The notes: generated by a model from the letters alone, not told the origin. Positions 33,481 through 45,429 are shown, counted from the stretch's first letter. The stretch: DNA of 64,000 nucleotides from Chrysemys picta bellii (GCF_011386835.1 NC_088795.1:13001441-13065440); one strand, 5' to 3'. Numbers and translations are program-made.

Positions 33481-34125
33481 GTTCTCTGTCCACTAAACAA
33501 AGCTTCAGCTCTAAATCTCTAATTCCTAGAACTGGAAGCAAATGAGCTGGTACCTTGATGCTATACATTGCCATCATTTGAAATAAGGCTTGCGAAAATT
33601 TAGTGGATGTTATAATTTGAATCATTGTCGATGAAGTGCAAATCCTTTGTAAACTTTTGAGTTGCATGAAACCTTTTTGTTTACTTTAAAGCATTTTCTC
33701 CCTAAAGCATTGTTTTTCAAGGAAAGTGTAGTTTAGGGGGGAAAAGTAGACACCGCTTTGAAAGTTGCCTTTCATTTAGAACTCTCAAGTAAACATAATA
33801 AAATAAATTCAATAGCACAGATCTCAAGTTTTTCCAGTACTAAATGTAATTTGTAACTCCAGGAATTATGTATTCTGTTTTAAAAGCCCTACCGCACAGG
33901 GATTTTATGAGGATAAATGCATTAAGGATTGTGAAGTGCTTTGAGATCTACGGATGAAAAGGGCTAAATAAGAGTCAGTAATTATTATTCTGTTCCCATT
34001 GAAGTTAATGGCAAAACTCCCGTTAACTTCAGTTGCAATCAGAATCAAGCCCTAAAACTTAGAATCCATGATGTTAATAAATTAAATAAACTGAATGTAT
34101 CCAAAAAAATTATTGGAATTCAACA
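33481..34125. other. Unique-looking sequence with an inverted pair
   Basis: At 33997-34035, CATTGAAGTTAATGGCAAAA and TAACTTCAGTTGCAAT form a loose inverted pair, another copy of the TGAAGTCAATGG group. Nothing else is recognised. Confidence 0.45.
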
Positions 34126-34133
34126 ACCTAGAG

Positions 34134-34363
34134 CAGTGTTTCCCAAACTTGGGACACCGCTTGTGTAGGGAAAGCCCCTGGCGGGCCGGGCCGAGGGACG
34201 TACTGGCCGCCGCTTCCAGCAGCTCCCATTGGCCTGGAGCAGCGAATCGCAGCCAGTGGGAGCCGCGATCAGCCAAACCTGCGGACATGGCAGGTAAACA
34301 AACTGGCCCGGCCCGCCAGGGGCTTTCCCTACACAAGCGGCATCCCAAGTTTGGGAAACACTG
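34134..34363. mobile_element. Long-TIR hAT MITE (230 bp)
   Basis: A perfect 8-bp duplication ACCTAGAG flanks it at 34126-34133 and 34364-34371. The ends CAGTGTTTCCCAAACTTGGG and CCCAAGTTTGGGAAACACTG are perfect inverted repeats. The similarity continues inward through GTAGGGAAAGCCCCTGGCG and its inverse, so arms of about 65-70 bp make up over half of the element. It is a foldback-like MITE without coding capacity. Confidence 0.95.
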
Positions 34364-34371
34364 ACCTAGAG

Positions 34372-35596
34372 GCATGCAAGCAGCTAAAACAAACAAGGCA
34401 GATTGTTTTCCTACTTTAATTTATATCCTTTTTACTATAAACGTCTTTAAGTGCTTTCATTTGTCTAAAATTCACTGGATGTGATGAAAATTGGTGACAA
34501 TTAGTGGTAACTTCAAAAATACACTTTTAGTGTGGGCTCACCCTGAGTCCACTGGGTTGAAAAATTATGCCCTTTCCAGGAGCGCCCTTATTTTCAAAAT
34601 GTGGAATTCTATTAGAACCAGTGTAGAAACTTTGAAACTGGTAAGATTCCTTTAGGATGTCCTCTGGTCTACCATCAATTTCTTTACCTTCCTTTCGGAC
34701 TCACTGAAGTAAACTATCATCAGACCCCTTGTTTATATGTGTGACTTCTAGGTTTACAATTCCCCTACAATCACAGTATGGGGCTGTCAGTCAACTATTA
34801 ACAGTTTCTCATCCACATCAGTACTTCAGTGGTTTCTTGCAAGTGTTAAGTTACCCAAGATCTCAAATCCAAACATTTTAATAATCAGAAACCAATTAAA
34901 AGAAACCCTCCAGAACTGCAGACCAAAAGTTATTGGCAAAGGATACTATCTGGCCTCTCTTACATTTATGGTTACCAGTAAAATCTTTAAAAATGAAGAA
35001 GAAATGAATGAAAGAAAAAGTTTGGCCTAGGAGTCTGGTGTGGAACCAACATTTCGTAGATATGTACAAATTCTTTCAAAGAAGCATTTGGAGAAGTTCT
35101 TTACAACCTTTTTTTTACTGTTTTTTCTTCATCCATTGCACTGCCAAAATAAATTAATGCAGGCTTGGATAGTCATTCTCATCAGCCTAAGTGACCTTTA
35201 AATTCCTTGATATGAGCATCATGTCCCAAGAAAGACAGTCTGGGTTCAGTAGGTGATCCAGACAACCCTTTGAAGCACAGTGGCTCTAGCTTTCTTATGG
35301 TATTTTAAACAGACACTTTTTTAAAAGCTTCAGCCCAAGGTCGCACCTCCCATAGCTCAAGCATTTCACATTTCTCTGCTGTGGATAGCTAGAGGGAAGT
35401 GTGTATATGTGGCAGAGGAGTGGAATAGAGTATATACTTGCTTGAAGACATCTTGCATGCCACAAATGACAAACTCCTGACTTGGAGTACAGTGGTTGCA
35501 GCTTTGGTAGTGATTTATAGATGGGACAAGAAAAATGTTCATATGGTACCATATTCATAACTTAAGATGGCTTATATTGTACAAAATTACTGTTAT
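34372..35596. other. Unique-looking sequence
   Basis: No feature recognised. Confidence 0.4.
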
Positions 35597-35850
35597 AAGG
35601 GTGGCCATACCAGAGTAGACAATAGCCCATCTGGCTTGGCATCCTGTCTCTTACAGAGGCCTGTGCAGTATGCCTCAGAGGAAATCCCCCATAATGTACT
35701 TAATTGTGTAAATACTATATCGGCCAATATATAGGTTGGGGGCATACAGGATTCTTTCTGATTCCAGCTGGTGATCAGTTTATGCCCTGAATGATAATTG
35801 TTGATATCCCTTAAAATTTTATACAAGCTTCTTTAATTGCAGTTGATACT
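35597..35850 (-). mobile_element. Old CR1/L3-like LINE 3' end
   Basis: GTGGCCATACCAGAGTAGAC, CCCATCTGGCTTGGCATCCT and GTCTCTTACAGAGGCC reproduce the reversed word order of a CR1-clade 3' end (CAGGATACTGGGCTAGATGG ... CTGGTATGGCC). Divergence is high and the 5' limit is uncertain. Confidence 0.6.
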
Positions 35851-36307
35851 TTTTTTATAGAACTTCTTATGTTTATATTTTGCAGACTTTAATCAGATAT
35901 GAGGGGAAAATCCTATACATGTTCCATCTGCTTTTTTAAACGAAGTAACCTATTTGCCTCAGTTGTCCAGTTCACTCTTCCACGGTTCCTGTAAACTTGC
36001 CTCAGCCACCTCTGAACTGATCCTCTCTCACATAGCACTAAGATTTGAATCTTTTCATCTATAATGAATAAAGTCCCATTATGCCTAAGAAGATTGACCC
36101 CAATCCTCTTGCATATGACACAAAACACCTCTCCATCTGTACAAATTTCTGTAACGTAATACTTCCCTTCCTTCTCAGTAGTCTGTAATACTCTCCTCCA
36201 TGATGAGATGGGAGAATTTCATGAGCTGCACTCAGCTCATGGTTAAAATTAACATCCATCATTAGAGTAGAGTTTCCTTGATTGGCTGCTCAATTCCAGA
36301 GAGCTCC

Positions 36308-36339
36308 AAAAAAAAAAAGAAAAAGAAAAAGAAAAAAAG
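36308..36339. repeat. A-rich (AAAAAG)n tract
   Basis: An A run followed by GAAAAA units. Confidence 0.9.
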
Positions 36340-37344
36340 GGGGCTTTGGATGGCCCTTTGTTGGTCTACACAGACTCTCTCTCCAAGCTTTTCTCTGACA
36401 GATGCATTCCATAAGCCAGAAGAGACCTGCATAATTGCAATTGATTATCTTGTGCTTCAATGCTGGCATTCCCATACAGAAGCAAAGCATTTATCTCCTC
36501 TTGGTAATTTTCTTATGCTCTCACTTCCCTGTTTCTTTGGCTTCCTTCCAATCCAGGCTCAGCAACAGCTGTGACCAAATGTTTTTTTGTATTAAGCATA
36601 TGTTGTAAAGCTATTGGACTATATCCCATTTTGGACATCTAAATGTGCTGATCACATCCTTCTGTTCCAGATTATTAATCAGCATGCCTGGTTATGGGAT
36701 ATACTGGTGGTAGGTCATGGATGAGCAAACAGAATTACTTGTCCCCCTATATGCTTCCTTTGCCTGCTCTTAGGCAATTCATCTGTGTAATTTAAAAACA
36801 GTACACAGCGTCTTCTCTGGCCCAAAGTAATGATAAATTAGACAAATTTAAACACACTGGAAAAACAAGACCAAAGTTACTGAGAGTAGCACTGATAACA
36901 CTCACTCCAAACTTGTCTCAGATCAAAAGGAAGTGAACTCAGTGACAACCATATCCTAAGTCTTGTAACACTTAACAAGCAGGGTTCCATCTGTCTAAAA
37001 TAGATCAAAGATGTAAGCGAAAATCTGGATTTCCACATTCTGGAAGCTCACTTGGGGTGCTGAGATAATGTGGCCACACTGTCCATGAGCCTGCCATGTG
37101 GCAATCTGTATCACAGAACATATAAGCTATGGTTTATTTTAGCAGTAGCACTAATACAAACTGGTGCACAAGTAAGTAGGAATAGAATCCTGCTCACTTA
37201 TTCTCTTAGCTGTTAGGGCTAAAAGGAGTAGAAAGCAACAAATATGTATCTTGGTTACTAATGCCAGCAGATATGATTCTGAATACACAAAAGGACCAGA
37301 CCTGCTGGGTAAGAAGAACAGTCACTTTTCGGGGCAGAATGATG

Positions 37345-37430
37345 CTGTAAGGCCCCTGTCCAACAAAGCACTTCAGCACCTGCTTAGCGTTAAGCACCTG
37401 AGTAGTCCTATTGACTTTGCTAAATGCTTA
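37345..37430. repeat. Ancient palindromic repeat fragment
   Basis: AGCACTTCAGCACCTGCTTA, then GCGTTAAGCACCTGAGTAGT and CCTATTGACTTTGCTAAATGCTTAAG, read as one long arm of a palindrome known from sauropsids, with part of the return arm (TGCTTAAGAGCATTGCTGG). Confidence 0.6.
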
Positions 37431-38520
37431 AGAGCATTGCTGGCTTGGGGTCCAAAGTACCAGCATATCTAAGGGCCTTCCTTTCAGCAACCTGGCATAT
37501 TGCTATGCCTCTATGTGCCAAAAACCCTGGTATCAACCCAGCCTTGATTCCATACCCAGATTTGAATGGGTAATTCAAATACTTGATGAAAATATGTGAC
37601 ATCAAGGCACAGGTGGAGCTGGTGCCTCATTCTCAATAGCTTCCCCTGAAAATGGAAGGATCCAGACAGGAGGATGATTGTGGAGGTTATGAGCATCCTG
37701 TGATTCTGTTTTTGAGCCAAGGTGTAACCACCCCTCATTTAACCATGGTTGGAACTTTACCCTCCTGAAAGCAAAATTCTCCACTCTCACACCCGGTAGT
37801 TCTGAACTCTGTCCTGCTCTCCTTCCCTGTGGAGCTTCTATTTGATGTCACTAGAAGTTGTGCACAACAAAATAGGGGGGGAAGGCAGACTAATAGGAGA
37901 CAAGTTCTGCTATGTGAAGGTTATAGGGAATTTTTGTCTTTTTTTCCTTTTGAGGTAACCAGTTCAATGGTTACCATTCTGTTTGCTGCTTGTCAGCATT
38001 ACTGTGTGATTTGGGCAAATAATGTAAGACTTAGGAGGGCTACTGATGAAGCAAATATTGTTAGAGATGATGTACGGGGGAGTGATACATTTAGTTTGTG
38101 TTGCATGCCAATTTAGGACTAGTATATGTTATGGGATTGCAGGTTATTTCAATATATTGATTCACCTAGATCATTCAGAAAGGTGCCTCTTGTCATTTCA
38201 TACATCTAATGAAACAATTGCCTTGACAAAATTCAAATTTTTAAAATGAAAGCAACTTTCATGCAAATTATTTTGAAGATTTTTTTAGGTATGTTTATCC
38301 TGAGCCTGGGCCATACCAATATGATACACAACAGTTAAAAACTTACAGCAAAATATGGCTCCAATCTCTGAAGACTTGAATGCATGACTGTTTATCATTT
38401 AAACACTTTTATGCATTCAGTTGTAAGATTTGCAAGGACTGGCAACCTACAAAAAAAGTATTTGTTTTATGTGGAAACTCAGCTGCTCTAAGAATCAGCT
38501 ACAGCAAAGTTGGAAAATAT

Positions 38521-38538
38521 GATGATGATGATGATGAT
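38521..38538. repeat. (GAT)n microsatellite
   Basis: Six tandem GAT units. Confidence 0.9.
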
Positions 38539-39009
38539 ATTTTCCTAACAAAGATTAAATAGGGCCAGCCCAGGTGGCACCATGCTTAGTGCATAATTCT
38601 CAGAACAAAGTACATGCTGCAAACTTGTTAGGGACCTGCTGTGGCTGCAAATCAGAGGCGATTGGGGTGGGCATAGTTCTGATTTTAGGAGTATGTCCAT
38701 ACGGGCACTCGTTGGTATTGAGTCAAGGAATGATTGTCACAATCAAATTCAAAGACACAAAACAGAGGTGCAAACTGATAGGCACCCACACAAATGTTTA
38801 AAAGATGCAGACTGTTCTCTAGTCCATGTGATTAAAATCCCAGACAACAATTTGCAAAGTACCCTCTAAGTAAACAGTGCAGTTATTTACAAGCTAAGGC
38901 TGCTGGCAGTGATGTTTACTTACGCCCTCTTTTTTTACATGCAGAATGGTGGTATTTAGGCAATTGCAAACTGGATACATAATAGCATTCACCGTAAAGC
39001 TATATAGAC

Positions 39010-39100
39010 ATCTGGGGATCTGATCCTGCTTTCCTTATTCAGGCAAAAGCTCAACTGAAGTCAATGGGTGTTTTATCTGAGGACTGCTGGATCATGTCCT
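39010..39100. repeat. Ancient palindromic repeat
   Basis: GATCTGATCCTGCTTTCCTT at the left and GGACTGCTGGATCATGTCC at the right are imperfect reverse complements around CAACTGAAGTCAATGGGTG. It lies directly against the CR1 end at 39101. Confidence 0.65.
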
Positions 39101-39262
39101 TCATAGATTCAAAGGCCAGAAGAGATGATTGTGATCATCTGGTCTAATCTCATCTATAGCACAGGCCATAGAACTTCCCCAAAATAATCCTAGGGCAGAT
39201 CTTTTAGAAAAACGTCCAATCTTGATTTAAAAATTGTCAGTGATGGAGACACCTTCTGCACC
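39101..39262 (-). mobile_element. CR1-clade LINE 3' end
   Basis: TCATAGATTCAAAGGCCAGA, GATCATCTGGTCTAATCTC, ACAGGCCATAGAACTTCCCC and AAAACGTCCAATCTTGAT are the reversed 3' end of a CR1 subfamily common in turtles. It is strongly 5' truncated and has no RT codons. Confidence 0.82.
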
Positions 39263-39887
39263 TGAATCCAAAGCACACATCGAGGGGCAAATTCTGTGCT
39301 GAGACAAATGAGCAAAACTGCATTGATGTCAATGTAGGGGTGTCTGTTGATATCAGCAGAGTTTGACCCTTGCAATGTAATTCCTTCAACTCTGCTGCAG
39401 GGCGAAGCAGATGCATGGTATAGCTCCATGTCCTCTCTTATTACTCAGAAGCTAATTTTTGCATGCTGCAGTCGAGAGACTTCTCTACAACACTTTGTTT
39501 TTATTTTATTTGGCCCACAGCAGGAAGGAGTTTGCTTTGTATATGGAGAGCCCTATGACGGAGAGACATGTTGGCTACCATCCTTTGCAAATATCCTGCT
39601 TGTCTTTGCTAAAATCACACGCCCAGTTTACCCAATAAAAGGCCCTTTTTATCCTATGCATTGCAAACATATACAAGCCATAAGCAGCTCTTTCTGATAT
39701 ATGTTCTAGATGAGGAGCTCACAGAGCTTGCTCCACAGGCCGAATGCAGACTGCGGCATTGTAAAATGTTGCCTGTTCCTCTCTTCTGTTCTGTTAAGGT
39801 TCTTATGCTGTCCCCCTTGCCATAGTAATGGAGCACTTTCTAGAGATGCACTAAGTAACATGGCTAGCACTTGTCACATATGATTAA
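39263..39887. other. Unique-looking sequence
   Basis: No gene or repeat recognised. Confidence 0.4.
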
Positions 39888-40356
39888 CTGTTTGTGATGT
39901 TGCACTCTATATGATTTTATGAAAATATGCTAATGAGTGTGAATATAATGTAACTGGAATATGCTTCATGTAAAAGGTCTCTTGTAAGGTATCATTACAA
40001 AGCTTATAATCTGCGGAGTGTGGTCATCCTATTGCATAAATATATCACTCTTGTATCTGAAACTAGAAATATTAAATAGAACTCTGAGGTCCTATTGTAG
40101 TTATGCAAAGTGTGGGCCATTAATGGTGGTTTGGAATCTTGATGGCTCCCATCAACCAGGACAATTGACTGTGGATGGCTCTGTTTGCTTGCAAGCCTTC
40201 CTGTGAGTCAGGCTGAGAGGAATAAGGGCTTGGAGTCTTATAGTGACATGATCATGTCACCTGAACTAAAATCCATCTTTAACCTGGTGCTTTTCCATTT
40301 AGAAGGAGGGGTGGGAACCCAGAGAGGGACAAAGGATCCCCGCCTTGTGCAAAAGA

Positions 40357-40363
40357 TATATAA
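40357..40363 (+). promoter_or_regulatory. LTR TATA box
   Basis: TATATAA precedes a G-rich stretch in the solo LTR; transcription would start about 25-30 bp downstream, near 40390. Confidence 0.7.
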
Positions 40364-40644
40364 GGGGGTGGAACAGAACAAAGGGGGCTGCAATCATGAG
40401 AACTCCCCTAGCTACCACCTGAGCTGGAACAAGGGCTGTACCGGGGAAAGGATTGGGCCCAGACTGGAAGGTGTCCAGTCTGTGATAGAAGCTTATTGAA
40501 ACATCTGAGGGTGAGATTTGATCTGTATTTAGTTTTCTTACTGTATTAGGTTTAGACTTGCGTGTCTTATTTTATTTTGTTTGGTAATTTACTTTGTTCT
40601 GTCTGTTATTACTTGGAACCACTTAAATCCTACTTTTTGTATTT

Positions 40645-40650
40645 AATAAA
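40645..40650 (+). promoter_or_regulatory. LTR polyadenylation signal
   Basis: AATAAA in TTTAATAAAATCAC, placed correctly downstream of the TATA box to end the R region. Confidence 0.75.
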
Positions 40651-40695
40651 ATCACTTTTTACTTATTAATTAACCCAGAATATGTATTAATACCT

Positions 40696-40717
40696 GGGGA
40701 GGGGGGGGGGGGGGAGG
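40696..40717. repeat. G-run in LTR
   Basis: An almost uninterrupted G tract within the U5 portion of the solo LTR. Confidence 0.9.
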
Positions 40718-41073
40718 GCAAACAGCTGTGCATATCTCTCTATCAGTGTTATAGAGGGCGAACAATTTATGAGTTTATACTGTATACGCTTTATACAGGG
40801 TAAAATGGATTTATTTGGGGTTTGGACCCCATTGGGAGCTGGGCATCTGAGTGTTGGAGACAGGAACACTTCTTAAGCTGTTTTCAATTAAGCCTGCAGC
40901 TTTTGGGGGCATGGGTCAGACCTGGGCATCGGTTTGTAGCAGGCTAGCATATCTGGCTCAAACAGGCAAGGTTCTGGATTCCCAAGCTGGCAGGGAAAAT
41001 GGGTTAGAAGTAGTCTCAGCACATCAGTTGGCAGTCCCAAGGGGTTTTCTGTGATCTAACCTGTCACACTGTT

Positions 41074-41485
41074 CTTCTCTGGTTCTCTGCCACATCAGCT
41101 TAACCACCAAGCGCTTACTAATTATCTGTCTAGGGAGATATGAGCAAATACAATCCTTTGCAAATGAGTGAGGTTTGTGACTTGTCAGTTGGAGACTGAC
41201 CCTTCCCTTGATGTTGTAAGGCCCTGAAACAGGGTACTCAAATTTACCACTATTTTTCCAGATGTGGCAAGGGATAGGCAGTCCTTCACCCCCGCCCTGT
41301 GCACATCTCCAAATCTCAGTCTTTCATAAACATACCTATACAGTAGTCACAGCTATAGGGATGTGATGTGGTTACAATAGCGACTCTGCCTACTCTCCTT
41401 CTCTTTCAAATGAAGAGTTCATATAAAGGATGCCCAACACTATCGTTGAGGGTATACTCATAGCTACTTTCACCTGTAGTCCGGG
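41074..41485. other. Unique-looking sequence
   Basis: No gene or repeat recognised. Confidence 0.4.
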
Positions 41486-41488
41486 GGG

Positions 41489-42466
41489 ATTGATTTAAAT
41501 CATTATTAAAATCAGCAGCAGGAAACCTTGCTTTAAATCATAATTTTAATTGTGTTTTGGATTTATACTTCTTAGTTTCCTAAAGAAAGTTTCATTCTCA
41601 TTGGTTGGTAACCATTAAAAGATGTTGATTGGCAACTAAATATGGCCTTTACACTAAATTTAGTGCTTCTTTTTGTTAATCAGGATGATACACTAACACA
41701 TTTATTTAAGCAACTATATAGCTTAAGTTACCTTTATTCAGATTCTTAATCTTTACATTTTTATTATGTTAGAAAATGGTGAATGACACATTTCTTATTT
41801 ACTAGATTAATTTTTAAATGTGATCTGTGTCAAGAATTATTTGGATGCAAATTCAAATAAAATTAAAATGCACAAAAACAGCTTTAAAAATGTAAATAAA
41901 ACGATCTTATATGTGCTGGATGCTACCTTAATGTGCAGGTAAGAAGAAAAAGTTTATCAAAACGAACACTTTTTAAACAAAGAAAGTGTTATGTGTAACT
42001 AGTGAATTGAACTGATTGTTTCTGGTTAAGATGTCTTTAGAATTAGTAGATCTCATCTTCTCACACCTAGTTTGTATTCATAGATTGGAAAAGAAAAACA
42101 ATCTTTCTTGTGTTTTCCACTCTTAGATGGTTTCTTAGCTTTGGATGAACTTTAGTCATTGAACTGAATAAACTGAAAGATTCTCTTAGCACTTCAACAC
42201 ACTCTAGCTCCAGGTGCATAGCCAGTGAGTTCTGTCAGCTCAGTAGTTTAACTTTTATTAAAGTTTGGCAGCAAACGTACTGCTTGATATTATTTTTTTA
42301 ATATTTAGCTTAAATTATTTTAATAGATGGTAATATGTTTAGGCTTGAACATAGGTTGCAAAGTTCAAATTTAATTTTAATTTTTAAACTTGTATTTAAT
42401 TTAAATAAAAATATCTTATTTAAATTTAAAAAAAAAGTAAAAAATATTGTTTTAAATCATCAGCTT
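41489..42466. mobile_element. Possible AT-rich transposon with TTTAAATCA ends
   Basis: GATTGATTTAAATCATTATT at the left and AAATATTGTTTTAAATCATCAG at the right look like imperfect inverted ends, and the 980-bp interior is unusually AT-rich. I recall TTTAAATC-ended elements in sauropsids. No target duplication is clear, so this is a suggestion only. Confidence 0.35.
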
Positions 42467-42836
42467 TTATTCACATTGCCTGAAGTACAAGTGTTGGGAA
42501 TGATTCTGAGGCATATCCCCAGGGATAAGTTTGGCCCTAACTGTTGTTTAAATTGGGATTAAAAGGGAAAATGATGGAAATAGTAGAAGAGGAGAAGCAT
42601 TTCTGAGGTCATTTCCCAAGGCATCCAGCTGCAAATGTTAACAGAGTTTGCACACACTCTGATGCTCCAAGCTCTTTGCTTATAAAGTCACCTCTGAGAT
42701 GTGCTCAGTTTTCTTTGTGTTAAACTCTATAAAAAATGAATCTATGAACAGGTTTTACAATATAGTCCTCTCAATAAGATGCCATTATATTAGCTTTGAA
42801 CACCCTGTAGCCTCTGTCTGTAGGAATCAAACTTCC

Positions 42837-43093
42837 CGTATGGAGTCCTGTGGAAAAGCCCTATAAAATGTAATAGAAATTGATAAATTTTTCTGGAAGT
42901 TTTAAGAATCATCCTCTAGAATTTAATAGGAAACGATATCTTTGGTGTAGAATTCTGTAGGATGGTTTTAAAAATAGAATCTCTTTCACTATTAAATTCA
43001 ACAGGGTTTGGATAATTTCTGTAGAAATCTGTTATATTCCAGTAAACTCCTATTGCTTTCATCCCTGTTAAATAGGATTTTTCCATAAGGGTC
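42837..43093. mobile_element. Possible foldback/MITE (257 bp)
   Basis: TCCTGTGGAAAAGCCCTAT near the left and AATAGGATTTTTCCATAAGG at the right are imperfect reverse complements. The interior keeps further paired words (TAGAAATTGATAA and TTTCTGTAGAAATC). Family unknown. Confidence 0.45.
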
Positions 43094-43414
43094 TAGACAA
43101 GTCAGTAAATGCGTATTTTTAACCAAATGATTTTGGTTATTTTAAAACACACTCTGATTTTCATGATATACTACCAGTAATACAAATGATGGTAATAAAT
43201 GTCTAACCTTAAAGTAGCTGAGGTATAATTCCAGAACATCACAAATTTAGAAAAAAGTGAAAAACAGCCAATTACATATTTTCAGTTCCTTATACAGTAT
43301 GTTCATTTTGCCTAAAGACCATGAAAGCAAACAAAGATAGAAAGGATTGTGGTGATCCATGAAAGAATCCATTAGAGGTGCTGGATTTTGTAGAACACTT
43401 TGTGATGGTGTTAA

Positions 43415-44101
43415 CAGAGCTGGTCAAAAGACAAGAAAAATGTTATAACATTTTTTTGAAATATTAGAGTTTCGCATAATTCAGAATAAGCCCATTTTCT
43501 GATTTGTCTGACAATTTTACCTTTTTAACCAACTCTATCAAAATCACAGTAGAAACTTTTCATTTACCAAAAAGCATATTTTCTTACTGAAAACCAAGTT
43601 TTTGATAAGCAGCAAAAACAAAAATCAATAAACATTTTGAAAACAATTTGACAATTTCAGTTAAAATGTCATGGAAAATTTTGTGAAAAATAAAACCAGA
43701 AAATGTTGTTTGCAGTGTTTATAGTAGCTGTGCTGATCCCAGGATATTAGAGAGACAAGGTAATATCTACTCTGTGTAGCTCAAAGGCTTGACTCTTTCA
43801 CTAGTAGAAGCTGGTCCAATAAAGGTATAACCTTACATACCTTGTCTCTCTGATATCCTGGGACCAACACAGCTACAACTAGACTGCAAACAATATTTTC
43901 TGGGTTTTTCTTTTCACAAAATTTTCCATGACATTTTAACTGAAATTGTCAAAATAGTTATTGGTTTTTGTTTGGGGTTTTTTTGCTTATCCAAAACTTG
44001 GTTTTCAGTAGGAAAGGTGCATTTCAAATTTTTTGCAAAAAGTTTTGTCCTTTTTTTAAAGAAAAACTATTTGCCAATGGAAACAAAAATTGACTAGCTG
44101 T
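43415..44101. repeat. Large imperfect palindrome with Penelope-type tail at its centre
   Basis: CAGAGCTGGTCAAAA at the left edge pairs with TTGACTAGCTGT at the right. Inward, TACTGAAAACCAAG pairs with CTTGGTTTTCAGTA. ACAATTTCAGTTAAAATGTCATGGAAAATTTTGTG pairs with its inverse at about 43915-43955. AGCTGTGCTGATCCCAGGAT...AGAGAGACAAGGTA pairs with TACCTTGTCTCTCTGATATC...CACAGCTACAACT. The centre carries CTCAAAGGCTTGAC and GAAGCTGGTCCAATAAAGGT, the Penelope-type tail seen elsewhere. A foldback of this size is unusual in the window. The two arms differ by scattered substitutions, so it is old. Confidence 0.85.
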
Positions 44102-44795
44102 AATTATCTGTATTATTTGGTCAGATCCTTAGCTGCATTTAACTCTTTTGGTTTTGGGTCTTTTGTTTTTTTTGTTTTTGTTTTGTTTTGTTTTACTGTT
44201 CATACATATAAGGAAAGAAATCTCTGCCTCAAAGAGTCATAATCTAAGTGGCGTTGATTTCACAAATGTATGTAGCAATTTTTGCAAGTCTCAAAGTGTT
44301 TTGACTAATAAGTTATTTAAACAAAAGGCTCACGTTACCTCATGCACTACCTAATTGCAGTCATCTCTGAGGTAGAACTTAGCAGCCATTATGATGCCAG
44401 CTGCAGCCCTGCACTCTATTTTAGGGACCATTAGTGAAGAAAAGCTTTCCCAATGCAGTAACAGGGATGTCTATATACTTGGAATTTAGTTACTCCTGTT
44501 GGAATATGGTCATGGTCATTTTCATGGTCTCTAGATTCATGAAAAGTGACATGGCATTTTTAATTATCACAGTTAGTCATTGGTTTATGTCCCATCAAAA
44601 ATATGGTTTACATGGTTTCTCGAACAGCACACTGTGCCTTACTGCGGTCCTGGGATTTTTATTTAATTCTGACTTAGAGGAAAAAGCTGAATCACCAGCA
44701 CCACTTCCTGTAGCCCTTAATTATTTTGTTGTTGGTTTCCCATCTATTGTGCTAGAGAGCATAGAGGTGGCTCCTGTCAGCTGAGATGTAAGTGT
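44102..44795. other. Unique-looking sequence
   Basis: Nothing recognised apart from the T-rich tract. Confidence 0.4.
44161..44195. repeat. (TTTTG)n tract
   Basis: T-rich with repeated TTTTG units. Confidence 0.85.
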
Positions 44796-44803
44796 GAGGT
44801 CTC

Positions 44804-44960
44804 CAGTGCTTAATTTGTAATGAAAGAGCTGCCGGCGCTCAAGCAATTTTTTTACATTCATAACTGATGCAGCAAGCCCAGAGTTGCTGGGGCTATGAAC
44901 TGCCAAGCCTAGAGGTGCCGGGGCTCAGACCTGGCAAACGCTGGCACAAATAAAGCACTG
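44804..44960. mobile_element. hAT MITE (157 bp)
   Basis: CAGTGCTTAATTTGTAATG and GCACAAATAAAGCACTG are terminal inverted repeats. A perfect 8-bp duplication GAGGTCTC lies at 44796-44803 and 44961-44968. Two internal copies of (C/A)AAGCC(C/T)AGAG(T/G)TGC(T/C)GGGGCT are tandem. No coding capacity. Confidence 0.94.
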
Positions 44961-44968
44961 GAGGTCTC

Positions 44969-45394
44969 CCATGCAAGCATATCTCTTTGTTAAAGGATGG
45001 GCAAATATGGAAGTGTGGGCTGAGTCTGACTTTGGATTCATTTCCTCTGCAGTTTGGCTGAATGCACTGCATGGATGAGCCAAATCCAAACTCAAAACTA
45101 TCTGTATTTCACTGACACATCCCGACAAGTTACTGGATGCTGCACTGAGTTGTTTACACAGGGCTGTAAATCTTAATGTAACTGCCAGGAAATGCTTTTA
45201 ACTTGCTTTCTCCTGGTGCTCAAAGGAGGACACAAAATAATTAGAGATCAGGCTCAAGAAAGGAAAATAAATAAGAGTTTTATTGGGTATATAACGAGCA
45301 CCAATATGCTGGTCTCTTCTTCTACTAGGGTGTTGGACCTTGAGCAGTTCAGGCAGAATCAAAAAGAAGCCTTTTAACATTCCTGTGGTGGGAA
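44969..45394. other. Unique-looking sequence
   Basis: No feature recognised before the CR1 begins. Confidence 0.4.
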
Positions 45395-45429
45395 GAACAC
45401 CTCAATAGCCCAACACTGTGGCATTTAAC

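Larger units (their letters stand above)
35851..39009. other. Unique-looking sequence with small repeats
   Basis: An A-rich tract is at 36308-36339 and a GAT microsatellite at 38521-38538. A palindromic-group copy (AAAGCACTTCAGCACCTGCT, TTAAGCACCTGAGTAGTCC, CTATTGACTTTGC) is at 37345-37430. Nothing looks like an exon. Confidence 0.45.
39893..41068 (+). mobile_element. Solo LTR of an endogenous retroelement (1176 bp)
   Basis: It begins TGTGATGTTGCACTC and ends AACCTGTCACA, with canonical TG...CA ends. A perfect 5-bp duplication CTGTT lies at 39888-39892 and 41069-41073. A TATA box (40357-40363) and an AATAAA (40645-40650) lie about 280 bp apart, so the U3, R and U5 regions can be placed. There is no gag, pol or env on either side, so the internal part was lost by LTR-LTR recombination. 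A 5-bp duplication fits several LTR classes; I do not assign one. Confidence 0.9.

Noticed and set aside
36278..36340. Lys-rich peptide
   Set aside because: Translation of an A-rich tract.
44434..44784. A 116-codon frame with a hydrophobic stretch
   Set aside because: No recognisable family, no splice context and no conservation evidence available from the sequence alone.
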